Shown here: piece by piece, positions 27,569 to 35,481 of the stretch | Layout of the letters: each line of letters begins with the position of its first letter | Numbering within the stretch: position 1 is the first letter of the stretch | NCBI GenBank assembly: GCA_902538705.1 | Contig: CACBGD010000006.1 | Coordinates: 1-42,877, forward strand | DNA length: 42,877 bases | DNA from: an uncultured SAR86 cluster bacterium | Lineage (GTDB): Bacteria; Pseudomonadota; Gammaproteobacteria; Magnimaribacterales; D2472 | Direction: 5' to 3' | Notes under the pieces: model-generated | The model's input: the letters and a program-made list of their open reading frames with translations, nothing else | The model's database searches: none | What the model was told of the DNA's origin: nothing | Made by a program: the position numbers and the translations under genes

Positions 27569-28485
27569 AGGCAATCAAAAATCTTTGTTATTGGGTTTTC
27601 ACCAGTTTGGTCGAAAATTTCAACTGCACAGGTAGGACTAGTTATATTTATTTCAGTTAGTTTGTCATCAATTATGTCGATACCAGCAAAAAGTATATTC
27701 TCACTTTTGAGTCTGGCACCAACTTTTTTCCCAATTTCTCTTTGATTAGAAGTAATTCTCTTTGCGACTCCCATACCTCCTTTTGCTAAATTTCCTAAAA
27801 ATGATCCATCCTTTGGTATTCTAGCCAAGCAATACTCAAAAGGTTCTCCACCTATCACAAGAACTCTAAAATCTCCTTCATTAATCTTTGGAAGAAATTT
27901 TTGACCAATAATCTGTGTTTTAGAGTCTTCCGTTAGATCTATTATTTTTCCCAAACTTTTTGCGTCATTAGTTGAAACCTTGTGAATATTATCACCGCCC
28001 ATCCCGTTGAGAGGTTTTATGACAATCTCTTCATGAATTCTTAAGAATTCTTCTATTTTTGTTGAATCTGCTGAAATAATTGTGGGAGGCATAAGATCGC
28101 TAAATTCGGTAGCAAAAATCTTTTCATTAAAGATTTTTATGGCATTTGGATTGTTGATTATATTAGCTCCATCCTGCGATGCTATATTTAATAGATGCAA
28201 ACAATTCATGTAGTCTTGATCAACCGGCGGATCTTTTCTCATAAAGCAAAATGAAAAACTTGCTAAATCAATTTCATTCTTTTTTGCTGTCTCTAGAATG
28301 TCATTATTGTCAATAATTTGTGAGCATTGTGATGATAGTCTTTGCTTAAGCGTAAGATCTCTCATCTCACACTGAAAAATCTCAAAATCTCTTCGTAATG
28401 CCTCTTTCATAATAAATATAGAGGTATCTTTTTCTTGCTTAAGAGAATCAAAAGGGTCTGTTATAAATAAAATTGAGTTTCCCAT
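27565..28485 (-). CDS. gshB: glutathione synthase
   Basis: ATP-grasp ligase joining gamma-glutamylcysteine and glycine. The protein starts MGNSILFITDPFDSL, aligning with the E. coli N-terminus, so the ATG at 28485 is preferred over a TTG six codons upstream. RKDPPVDQDY (near 100) is a family signature. KPLNGMGGDNIHKV is the ATP-grasp glycine-rich loop, and GDFRVLVIGGEPF follows. The 306 residues compare with 316 in E. coli. It starts 4 bases after the rsmE stop. The order rsmE-gshB-tonB is shared with other gammaproteobacteria. Confidence 0.95.
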   Translation of the reverse strand: MGNSILFITDPFDSLKQEKDTSIFIMKEALRRDFEIFQCEMRDLTLKQRLSSQCSQIIDNNDILETAKKNEIDLASFSFCFMRKDPPVDQDYMNCLHLLNIASQDGANIINNPNAIKIFNEKIFATEFSDLMPPTIISADSTKIEEFLRIHEEIVIKPLNGMGGDNIHKVSTNDAKSLGKIIDLTEDSKTQIIGQKFLPKINEGDFRVLVIGGEPFEYCLARIPKDGSFLGNLAKGGMGVAKRITSNQREIGKKVGARLKSENILFAGIDIIDDKLTEINITSPTCAVEIFDQTGENPITKIFDCL

Positions 28486-28489
28486 CAAT

Positions 28490-29212
28490 CTATAATAAAC
28501 CAAGATTACTTTTTATCACTGATAGCGCCGTTATAGGAGCAGTTTCTGCTCTTAAAATATTTTTGCCAAGAGAAATATTGTCACTAGCTGTAGCATTGAG
28601 AAATTCTCTCTCTTTTTTGCTAAATCCAGATTCGGGTCCTGTGATTAAGGTTATGCTATCTTCAATGTTCTTGATGGACTGGAAGTCATTAGTAGCATCC
28701 AAATCAAAAAAAATACTAAAGCTATCATGATCAATTGCTGATGATAGATTCTCATATATTTGAAAATCAGGAACTATATTTGATCCATTTTGTTCACATG
28801 CCTGAGTAATAATTGATAAAGCTTTTTCATTAATTTTTGATAGGTCTTTCTTTTTAATGCTTTGATCGATATTGTCCGGTCTGAACAATGAGATATTACT
28901 AACACCGATTTCTGTTACTTTTTGGACAGCAAAAAAAAGGTTTTCTTTTTTTATATAAGGCATTAAAACCTTTAAATTGATTCTCTCTGGTTGCTGAAAT
29001 TCAATGCTGCCAATTTGTTCCAATACTATCTTTTTTTTCTCAAGCGATGCTATCTTACAAATTGATGAATTACCCTCTCCATCAAATACATCCAACTTAG
29101 ATCCCTCTTTAAGCCTAAGGACATTCCTCAAATGATTAATCTTAGATTTATTATCAATTGAAATTTTATCTGTTCGACTAAATTCTTTGTAATATACTCT
29201 ATGGAGCTTCAT
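28490..29212 (-). CDS. rsmE: 16S rRNA m3U1498 methyltransferase
   Basis: SPOUT methyltransferase modifying U1498 in the decoding region of 16S rRNA. The protein begins MKLHRVYY; the ATG at 29212 is preferred to a TTG eight codons upstream. It has an N-terminal PUA-like domain (NHLRNVLRLKEG, about 26-37) and the C-terminal knot with ITGPESGFSKKE and LGKNILRAETAPI. The length is 240 residues (E. coli 243). The ATG is only 6 bases after a TATAAT on its strand, so the mRNA may be leaderless. It heads the gshB-tonB-ruvX-dnaG-rpoD run. Confidence 0.94.
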   Translation of the reverse strand: MKLHRVYYKEFSRTDKISIDNKSKINHLRNVLRLKEGSKLDVFDGEGNSSICKIASLEKKKIVLEQIGSIEFQQPERINLKVLMPYIKKENLFFAVQKVTEIGVSNISLFRPDNIDQSIKKKDLSKINEKALSIITQACEQNGSNIVPDFQIYENLSSAIDHDSFSIFFDLDATNDFQSIKNIEDSITLITGPESGFSKKEREFLNATASDNISLGKNILRAETAPITALSVIKSNLGLL

Positions 29213-29242
29213 TAAATAATTATAAATTGTTCTCAAACATTA
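29213..29242. promoter_or_regulatory. 30-base divergent promoter core between rsmE and the phosphatase
   Basis: The whole gap between two divergent ATGs is 30 bases. On the minus strand TATAAT (29219-29224) ends 6 bases before the rsmE ATG. On the plus strand TATAAA (29221-29226) ends 16 bases before the phosphatase ATG. The two -10 elements overlap, and each -35 would fall inside the opposite gene. Neither start has a clear SD. Confidence 0.4.
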
Positions 29243-29809
29243 ATGCATAAGAAAAAAATAATCCTCATCCGTCACGGTGAAGCTGCTTCAACTTGGGATG
29301 GAAATGATAGGGATCCTGGTTTAAGCAAAAAAGGTGTTGATCAAGCTAAATCAATTAATGATTTTACAAAAAGTATTTTTTCAAAAGGATTTGATTTTAT
29401 TTCAAGTCCAAAAAAAAGAGCTATAGAAACTCTTAATTATGCCTGTGAGGGTATTGATGTTGATTTTGATATAAATGAAAGCTTTGTTGAGATACCTGCA
29501 GAAGATATTGATTCGGAAATCAGGTTCGAATGGCTTAAGGATATTAGTACAAGGAAAACAGAAACGCTTCCCGATGACATTAAAAACTGGAGGAAAAGAA
29601 TTATTACAGAGACCTTTGGCCTTAAAAATAATTCCGTAATTTTTTGTCATTTCATGGTCATAAATGTTCTTGTTGGTTATGCAATTAAAAAAGATAGGTT
29701 GTTACATTTTTATCCGGACAACGCATCAATAACTGAAATTGAAGTAGAAAATGAGAAAATCTCAGTGATCTCAATGGAGGATGTTGAAAAAACTATCATA
29801 AATGTATGA
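29243..29809 (+). CDS. histidine phosphatase family protein (SixA/PGM-like)
   Basis: A 188-residue protein of the histidine phosphatase superfamily. The LIRHGEAAS motif near residue 9 contains the phospho-accepting His, and SSPKKRAIETL follows with a conserved Arg. The second His is in VIFCHFMVINVL. The core resembles SixA and phosphoglycerate mutase-like phosphatases; the substrate cannot be told. It is divergent from rsmE across 30 bases and ends 63 bases before fis. Confidence 0.83.
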   Translation: MHKKKIILIRHGEAASTWDGNDRDPGLSKKGVDQAKSINDFTKSIFSKGFDFISSPKKRAIETLNYACEGIDVDFDINESFVEIPAEDIDSEIRFEWLKDISTRKTETLPDDIKNWRKRIITETFGLKNNSVIFCHFMVINVLVGYAIKKDRLLHFYPDNASITEIEVENEKISVISMEDVEKTIINV

Positions 29810-29872
29810 AGTGGTATTGATCATTTTTTAATCAATTGTAAACTACAAGATCAATCAACAATTTTTTTACAT
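29810..29872 (+). promoter_or_regulatory. AT-rich fis leader with related inverted repeats
   Basis: This 63-base gap holds ATTGAT (29816-29821) and its inverse ATCAAT (29831-29836) around a T-rich loop, and a further GATCAATC at 29849-29856. Fis often represses its own gene through AT-rich degenerate sites, so these may be autoregulatory. The hairpin is too AT-rich to be a convincing terminator for the upstream gene. Confidence 0.25.
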
Positions 29873-30136
29873 TTGAAAGAAAATAAGAAAGTTTTAGTAA
29901 GCAAAAACAAAAGTCTTAATGAGGATGTAAAAAAAGCCCTAAAACTATATTTTAAAAGTTTAGACTCGCAGGAGCCAAGAGATGTTTATGACTTGGTTAT
30001 GCGTGAGGTCGAAACTCCATTATTTAATTTTATTCTGCAGCATACAAATAATAATCAATCCAAAGCAGCAAAGATTCTTGGCATTAATAGAGGCACTTTT
30101 AGAACAAAACTAAAAAAATATGGGATTATAAAGTGA
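29873..30136 (+). CDS. fis: DNA-binding protein Fis
   Basis: Nucleoid-associated protein of 87 residues (E. coli 98), here with a shorter N-terminus. The middle part, VYDLVMREVETPLFNFILQ, aligns with the Fis dimer core. The C-terminal helix-turn-helix is NQSKAAKILGINRGTFRTKL followed by KKYG, nearly the family consensus. The best start is TTG at 29873; no ATG is in frame ahead of the conserved region. The stop shares a GTGA overlap with purH. fis-purH-purD is the Pseudomonas order, whereas E. coli has dusB-fis. Confidence 0.93.
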   Translation: MKENKKVLVSKNKSLNEDVKKALKLYFKSLDSQEPRDVYDLVMREVETPLFNFILQHTNNNQSKAAKILGINRGTFRTKLKKYGIIK

Positions 30137-31668
30137 AAAATATTTTGCCTAAGTCAGCCTTGGTAAGCCTCTCTGATAAATCTAATTTAGATCTCTTAGT
30201 TTCATTTCTTTTAGAGAAAAATGTAGAAATCATGTCTACTGGGGGGACATATAAAGCAATCAAAAAAATTTCTAATAATGTGATAGAGGTCTCAGAATAT
30301 ACAGGACATAAAGAAATGATGGATGGAAGAGTAAAAACACTTCATCCAAAAATACATGCAGGCATATTGGCTCGTCGAGGAGAAGATACAGACGAATTGA
30401 AATCAATGAATTATAAAGAAATTGATATCGTTGTCGTTAATTTATATCCCTTCGAGGAAACTATAAAATCTGGATGTTCATTTGAAGAAGCAATTGAGCA
30501 AATTGATATCGGTGGTCCAACAATGATCAGGGCAGCCGCAAAAAACTTTAAAGATGTCTTGGTCTTGTCTGAACCAAACGACTATGAAGAAATGATAAGT
30601 GAGTGGGACTCAAAGAGTGGTATTAGTTACGAATTTAGAAAAAAACAGGCAACAAAAGTTTTTAAAAAAATGAGTCAATACAATAGAGCAATTAATGAAT
30701 ATATGGACTCACAAAATGACGAAAATGTAGTTTTAGATTTATCTAATCCAAAAGTTTTAAGATATGGAGAAAATCCCCATCAAAAAGCAAAACTTTATTT
30801 AAACGAATCTTCTCAGAAAAAGAATGTAGCTAATGCGAACATACTTCAGGGAAAAGAGCTCTCATATAATAATATTGCTGATTCAGATGCTGCGTGGGAA
30901 TGTCTAAAACAGTTTCAGAAGCCTGCATGCGTTATTGTAAAGCATGCTAATCCATGTGGAGTTTGTGAGTCTGAAGATGTTGAAACAGCCTATAGAAAAG
31001 CTTTTCAAACTGATCCAACTTCAGCTTTTGGTGGAATAATTGCAATTAATAGAACGCTTGAATCAAGTTTGGCAGAAGAAATAATAGAAAATCAATTCGT
31101 AGAAGTACTAATTGCACCTAAATTTGATATGGATGCTCTTAATGTCTTAAAGAAAAAAGAAAATATAAGAGTTCTAGGATGTGATCTTGATGGAGACGCA
31201 GTTGGTAACCAGTTTAAGGTTGTTTCAGGTGGTGTCCTTGTGCAAGACGAAGACACAAAAATTATTTCTATAGATGATCTAAAAGTGGTTTCTGATCTAA
31301 AACCTTCGCAAGAGCAATTAGATGATTTTATGTTTGCTTGGAAAGTAGCTAAATTTGTAAAGTCAAATGCTATTGTATTTGCAAAAGATGGGCAAACGAT
31401 TGGCATTGGAGCAGGCCAAATGAGCAGAGTTGTTAGTGCTGAAATTGCAAGCTTAAAAGCTAAAGAAGAAGGCTTGAAAGTTGAAGGATCATGCATGGCA
31501 TCAGATGCATTTTTTCCTTTTAGAGATGGCATTGATAAAGCAGCAAGTAGTGGGATTAAATCAATAATTCAACCCGGAGGGTCTGTAAGAGATCAAGAAG
31601 TTATAGATGCTGCAAATGAGCATAAAATGGTCATGGTATTCACTGGCGTAAGACATTTTAGACATTAA
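30133..31668 (+). CDS. purH: bifunctional AICAR formyltransferase/IMP cyclohydrolase
   Basis: Catalyses the last two steps of IMP synthesis. The N-terminal MGS-like cyclohydrolase domain (about 1-195) has STGGTYKAI and DGRVKTLHPKIHAGIL. The C-terminal formyltransferase domain has RYGENPHQKA, VKHANPCGV and TDPTSAFGG, and ends VFTGVRHFRH, the family terminus. Length is 511 residues (E. coli 529). The start is GTG at 30133, overlapping the fis stop. purD follows after 3 bases, so the two IMP-pathway genes are coupled. Confidence 0.97.
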   Translation: MKNILPKSALVSLSDKSNLDLLVSFLLEKNVEIMSTGGTYKAIKKISNNVIEVSEYTGHKEMMDGRVKTLHPKIHAGILARRGEDTDELKSMNYKEIDIVVVNLYPFEETIKSGCSFEEAIEQIDIGGPTMIRAAAKNFKDVLVLSEPNDYEEMISEWDSKSGISYEFRKKQATKVFKKMSQYNRAINEYMDSQNDENVVLDLSNPKVLRYGENPHQKAKLYLNESSQKKNVANANILQGKELSYNNIADSDAAWECLKQFQKPACVIVKHANPCGVCESEDVETAYRKAFQTDPTSAFGGIIAINRTLESSLAEEIIENQFVEVLIAPKFDMDALNVLKKKENIRVLGCDLDGDAVGNQFKVVSGGVLVQDEDTKIISIDDLKVVSDLKPSQEQLDDFMFAWKVAKFVKSNAIVFAKDGQTIGIGAGQMSRVVSAEIASLKAKEEGLKVEGSCMASDAFFPFRDGIDKAASSGIKSIIQPGGSVRDQEVIDAANEHKMVMVFTGVRHFRH

Positions 31669-31671
31669 CAA

Positions 31672-32946
31672 ATGAAAATCTTGGTAATTGGTTCAGGAGG
31701 AAGAGAGCATGCTTTAGCATGGAAGTGCTCTACTGATTCGTTTGTTGAAAAAGTCTATGTAGCTCCGGGAAATGCGGGAACTTTTCTTGAAGAAAAAATA
31801 GAGAATGTTTCTTTAGATATAACTAACAATGAGGATGTTTCTGACTTTTGTATTTCAAATAATATTGAACTTGTAATAATCGGTCCTGAAGATCCTTTAG
31901 TTAACGGTTTGGTTGACTTTCTTGAGTCTAAAAATATAAAAGTGTTTGGGCCAAGAAAAGGAGCTGCTCAGCTCGAGGGATCAAAAACCTTCGCTAAGGA
32001 CTTTTTTATAAAATATGGCATACCTACAGCAAATTATCAGTCTTTTGATAATCATCATGATGCCCTAAAGTACCTCGACAAGATTGATTTTCCCTCGGTT
32101 GTAAAAGCTGATGGCCTTGCTGCTGGAAAGGGAGTTATTATTTGTGGTGATCGAGAGGCTGCAGAAAAAGCCCTTGAAGATATATTTGAATCAAATGCCT
32201 TTGGGGATGCAGGAAATAGAGTAGTAATTGAAGACTTTTTGAATGGAGAGGAAGCAAGCTTTATTGCTGTTGTTAGTGATGATCAAATTATTCCTCTTGC
32301 AACAAGCCAAGATCATAAAGCTGTTGGGGATGGGGATGTTGGATTAAATACCGGGGGCATGGGTGCATACTCTCCTGCACCAATTATCACAGATGAGATT
32401 CATAAAAGAGTTATCGATGAAGTTATGCTTCCAACAATGAATGGATTAAGGTCTGAAGGATTTCCCTATCTTGGCTTTTTATATGCTGGCCTAATGATTG
32501 AAGGGGATGAAATAAAAGTCTTAGAATTTAATTGTAGGTTTGGCGATCCAGAAACGCAGCCAATTATGCTTAGATTAGAATCTAGCCTTACAAATTTATG
32601 TCTTGATGCAATTAATAAAAAACTTGATACTCATCAGATTGAATGGTCATCAATGCACTCTTGTGGAGTAGTTTTAGCATCATCAGGTTATCCAGGGAAT
32701 TATGAAATAAATAAGGGAATAGATATAAAAAATGACTTTAGCGAAAATGAGAAACTGTTTCATGCGGGCACTAAGCTTAAAGATGATAAGATTCTTTCAT
32801 CAGGCGGAAGAGTATTTTGCATGACGGCTTTAGGTGAAACCTTAGAAATTGCTATAGATAATGCGTATAATGCAATCCCAAAAATTAACTTTGAAGGTAT
32901 GTTCTTCAGAAGTGATATTGGAAAAAAAGGATTGAAGAATGATTAA
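31672..32946 (+). CDS. purD: phosphoribosylamine-glycine ligase
   Basis: ATP-grasp enzyme for the second step of purine synthesis. The 424-residue protein begins MKILVIGSGGREHALAW, the PurD hallmark. VKADGLAAGKGV is the ATP-grasp loop, and QDHKAVGDGDVGLNTGGMGA and FNCRFGDPETQ are strongly conserved family segments. Length matches E. coli (429). It sits between purH and coq7 and overlaps the coq7 start by 8 bases. Confidence 0.97.
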   Translation: MKILVIGSGGREHALAWKCSTDSFVEKVYVAPGNAGTFLEEKIENVSLDITNNEDVSDFCISNNIELVIIGPEDPLVNGLVDFLESKNIKVFGPRKGAAQLEGSKTFAKDFFIKYGIPTANYQSFDNHHDALKYLDKIDFPSVVKADGLAAGKGVIICGDREAAEKALEDIFESNAFGDAGNRVVIEDFLNGEEASFIAVVSDDQIIPLATSQDHKAVGDGDVGLNTGGMGAYSPAPIITDEIHKRVIDEVMLPTMNGLRSEGFPYLGFLYAGLMIEGDEIKVLEFNCRFGDPETQPIMLRLESSLTNLCLDAINKKLDTHQIEWSSMHSCGVVLASSGYPGNYEINKGIDIKNDFSENEKLFHAGTKLKDDKILSSGGRVFCMTALGETLEIAIDNAYNAIPKINFEGMFFRSDIGKKGLKND

Positions 32947-33565
32947 TAAATTTGTAAATGAATTAGATATAGCCCTTAAGACTCTTTCTTATAAGAAAAG
33001 TGGAACTGACAGGGATTATCCTGCAGATAAAGAATCCAATGATGTAAATCTATCTGAATCTGAAAGAAAACTTTCAGAAGCTCTTATGAGAGTAAATTTG
33101 GCGGGTGAAGTTGCTGCTCAAGCACTTTACAGAGGGCAGGCAATGGTTTGCAAAGATCCTGAAATAAAAGAGCATCTTATACATGCTGGCGATGAAGAAA
33201 CTGATCATTTAATTTGGTGTAAGAAAAGATTAGATGAGCTTGATGGAAAGCCTTCGGTTTTAAATCCCATTTGGTATGCAGGATCATTTGCAATTGGAGC
33301 AATTTTTGGATCTTTAGGAGAAAAAACTAGTTTAGGTTTTGTTGAAGAAACTGAGAAACAAGTGGTGAAACACCTCCAAAGACATTTAGATAAAATCTCT
33401 GAGAATGATAAAGAGACAATTGAAATACTAAAAACTATGCAAGAAGACGAAGATTTGCATGCTGGTCAAGCAAATGAATCTGGGGCCGAAGAGTTACAAA
33501 GCCCCACAAAAAAGATCATGGAATTTACAGCTAAAGTTATGACTTCATCAAGTCACTATATTTAA
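32939..33565 (+). CDS. coq7: 3-demethoxyubiquinol 3-hydroxylase
   Basis: Di-iron membrane-associated monooxygenase for the C6 hydroxylation step in ubiquinone synthesis. The 208-residue protein shows the di-iron ligand pattern: Glu57 in AGEVAAQ, Glu87-x-x-His90 in EETDHLIW, a Glu in the GFVEETEK stretch (136-139) and Glu171-x-x-His174 in EDLHAGQA. Hydrophobic segments around 112-125 fit membrane surface association. Its presence shows that the organism makes ubiquinone aerobically. It overlaps purD, making it the fourth gene of the fis-purH-purD run, and its end abuts the convergent helicase gene. Confidence 0.93.
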   Translation: MINKFVNELDIALKTLSYKKSGTDRDYPADKESNDVNLSESERKLSEALMRVNLAGEVAAQALYRGQAMVCKDPEIKEHLIHAGDEETDHLIWCKKRLDELDGKPSVLNPIWYAGSFAIGAIFGSLGEKTSLGFVEETEKQVVKHLQRHLDKISENDKETIEILKTMQEDEDLHAGQANESGAEELQSPTKKIMEFTAKVMTSSSHYI

Positions 33566-34735
33566 CTATCTATCTTGTCTTTTCCAGGAAACTGGTACAC
33601 CTTCTTTATGATATCTCTTTGCTTCTTCCATGAGTTTATCAAATTCGGTCTTTGATGAATAAACTGTGACTATCAATGCATTTGGTTTATTCTCTGTGAT
33701 TCTTAAGACTCTACCCATTCTTTGAACTCTTTGCCTTTTACTTGATGAGGCACTTAAAATAAGGGCTCCATCAGCCTCTGGCATATCAAATCCTTCATCA
33801 AGAGCTGTACAAGTTACCAATACATTGAGATCAGCTTTTTTAAACTTACTAAGGTTTTCTAATCTTTCTGCACTATCCAAATCAGTATTGTAGAGAGCAG
33901 ACTTAAAACCTTTTGTATTTATAATTTTGTTAAATTCCTTAGCCTGTTTTTTATTTTCAGTAAAAACAATCCAACTCTCTCTTTTATATTTTTGAATTAA
34001 ATCAACACCATATGGAATTCTATTTTTTGAATTTTTAATTAGGCGTGCCCTGTTAAAGACATGCATTTTAAGTGGATAATCATCCATATTATGGCCACCA
34101 ATGATGGCAGCCCTTCTTCTAATAGATTTACTGTAGTTTTCATATTTCTTTTCTTCTTCCTTCAATAAAGGTGCGTAGGCGTAAAGAAGACTAAAATTTA
34201 CTATTACCTCATCATCTCTCGCATCAATATAATCGTATTCAAATATTATGTCTCCAAGGATCTTTTTAATAATTACATAAAAATTATCATCGTAATCTCT
34301 TTCTGGCGTTGCAGATAATCCAAGAGTTGCTGACCAGTTATTACTAAGCATATCTCCTCTCTTTTCGGTCCCAATCTTATGACATTCATCAACAATGAGG
34401 AGAGAATTCTCTGCATTTACTAGATCTAGAATATTTTTTAAGGAATCAATGGTAGTTACGATAATTTTTGCTGACTTATCAACTTTTTCTCCACCACCAT
34501 TGAGTAAAATCTCCTGATTTATATTATTTTCTAAAAGAGCCTCGTTCCATTGATCAAGAAGAGCAATTGATGGAACAACAATCAATATATCTTTTTTAGG
34601 AGAAGCTTTTAGATATTCTTTGATGCAGTGAATGGCAAAAAATGTTTTTCCTCCCCCGGTAACAACTTTAATAATGCCTTGTTGTTTGTCCCACCAAAGA
34701 GGAAATGCTTCAGCTTGCCATGATCTTAACTTCAA
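33566..34735 (-). CDS. SF2 DEAD/DEAH-type helicase, XPB-like
   Basis: A 389-residue superfamily 2 helicase. Motif I is TGGGKT (26-31), motif II is DECH (116-119), motif III is SAT (141-143) and motif VI is QRVQRMGRVLR (about 340-350). The start, LRSWQAEAF, supplies a Q-like tip as in the XPB/type III restriction ResIII group. It is compact, with about 60 residues of helical insert between the two RecA domains (about 175-235) and no nuclease or zinc domain. The TTG start overlaps the trpC stop by 4 bases, placing it at the end of the trp genes. Its partner and substrate are unknown. Confidence 0.85.
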   Translation of the reverse strand: MKLRSWQAEAFPLWWDKQQGIIKVVTGGGKTFFAIHCIKEYLKASPKKDILIVVPSIALLDQWNEALLENNINQEILLNGGGEKVDKSAKIIVTTIDSLKNILDLVNAENSLLIVDECHKIGTEKRGDMLSNNWSATLGLSATPERDYDDNFYVIIKKILGDIIFEYDYIDARDDEVIVNFSLLYAYAPLLKEEEKKYENYSKSIRRRAAIIGGHNMDDYPLKMHVFNRARLIKNSKNRIPYGVDLIQKYKRESWIVFTENKKQAKEFNKIINTKGFKSALYNTDLDSAERLENLSKFKKADLNVLVTCTALDEGFDMPEADGALILSASSSKRQRVQRMGRVLRITENKPNALIVTVYSSKTEFDKLMEEAKRYHKEGVPVSWKRQDR

Positions 34736-35481
34736 AAAAGATTACCCCTCATCAAGCTCTCACCAATTAAAAAAACATTTATATCATTGGATACTAAATA
34801 CTCTATATCTGCATTAGATTTTATTCCTGACTCTGCAATAAAAATCTGATTCCCATTATAATTTTTTCTTAACCTGACAGCGTTCATAAGATCTACTTCA
34901 AAAGTTTTAAGATTCCTATTATTAACTCCTATCAAAGCATTTTTAAATCTTGAAATTCTTGCGAGTTCTTCCTCATCATGCACTTCAATAAGAACATCTA
35001 AATTTATGGCTTCTGCTTTAGATACATAATCTTCAATCTGCACATCGGAAAGTATGCTTGTAATCAACAAAATACAATCAGCACCTATGAGCTTAGATTC
35101 ATATATTTGATAATCATCAATAATAAAATCTTTTCTAAGGATGGGGAGATTAGTTACTTTCTTAACATCTTGAAGAACTTTATTACTTCCTTGAAAAAAG
35201 TCTTCCTCAGTTAATATAGATAATGCTTTTGCGCCCATTTTTTCATATTCTTGTGCTTTTAAAATTGGATTAAAATCTTCAGCAATAATTCCCGCACTTG
35301 GAGATGCCTTTTTAATCTCAGCAATTATTGATTGTTTTTGATTTTCTAATCTTTTTTTAAAATTGCTCTTTAAAGAAGATATTTTTACTAATTGATTTTG
35401 AATATCTTCAATGGGTACTTTTGATTTAGCTTCATTAACTCTTGTCTTTTTCTTTGAAACTATTTCATCTAGGATATTCAT
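34732..35481 (-). CDS. trpC: indole-3-glycerol phosphate synthase
   Basis: Closes the indole ring in tryptophan synthesis. A TIM-barrel of 249 residues, not fused to TrpF as in E. coli. EIKKASPSAG (54-63) carries the catalytic Glu and Lys, LRKDFIIDDYQIYES follows, and IGVNNRNLKTFEVDL and FIAESGI mark the C-terminal strands. It overlaps trpD and the helicase by 4 bases each. trpF, trpB and trpA are not in the window. Confidence 0.96.
   Translation of the reverse strand: MNILDEIVSKKKTRVNEAKSKVPIEDIQNQLVKISSLKSNFKKRLENQKQSIIAEIKKASPSAGIIAEDFNPILKAQEYEKMGAKALSILTEEDFFQGSNKVLQDVKKVTNLPILRKDFIIDDYQIYESKLIGADCILLITSILSDVQIEDYVSKAEAINLDVLIEVHDEEELARISRFKNALIGVNNRNLKTFEVDLMNAVRLRKNYNGNQIFIAESGIKSNADIEYLVSNDINVFLIGESLMRGNLF

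Noticed and set aside
31092-31532. 146-codon open frame antisense to purH
   Set aside because: purH is intact and highly conserved across this stretch; the antisense product has no recognisable domain.
33566-34735. Restriction or defence system built around the helicase
   Set aside because: No methylase, nuclease or other defence gene is nearby; its neighbours are trpC and coq7.
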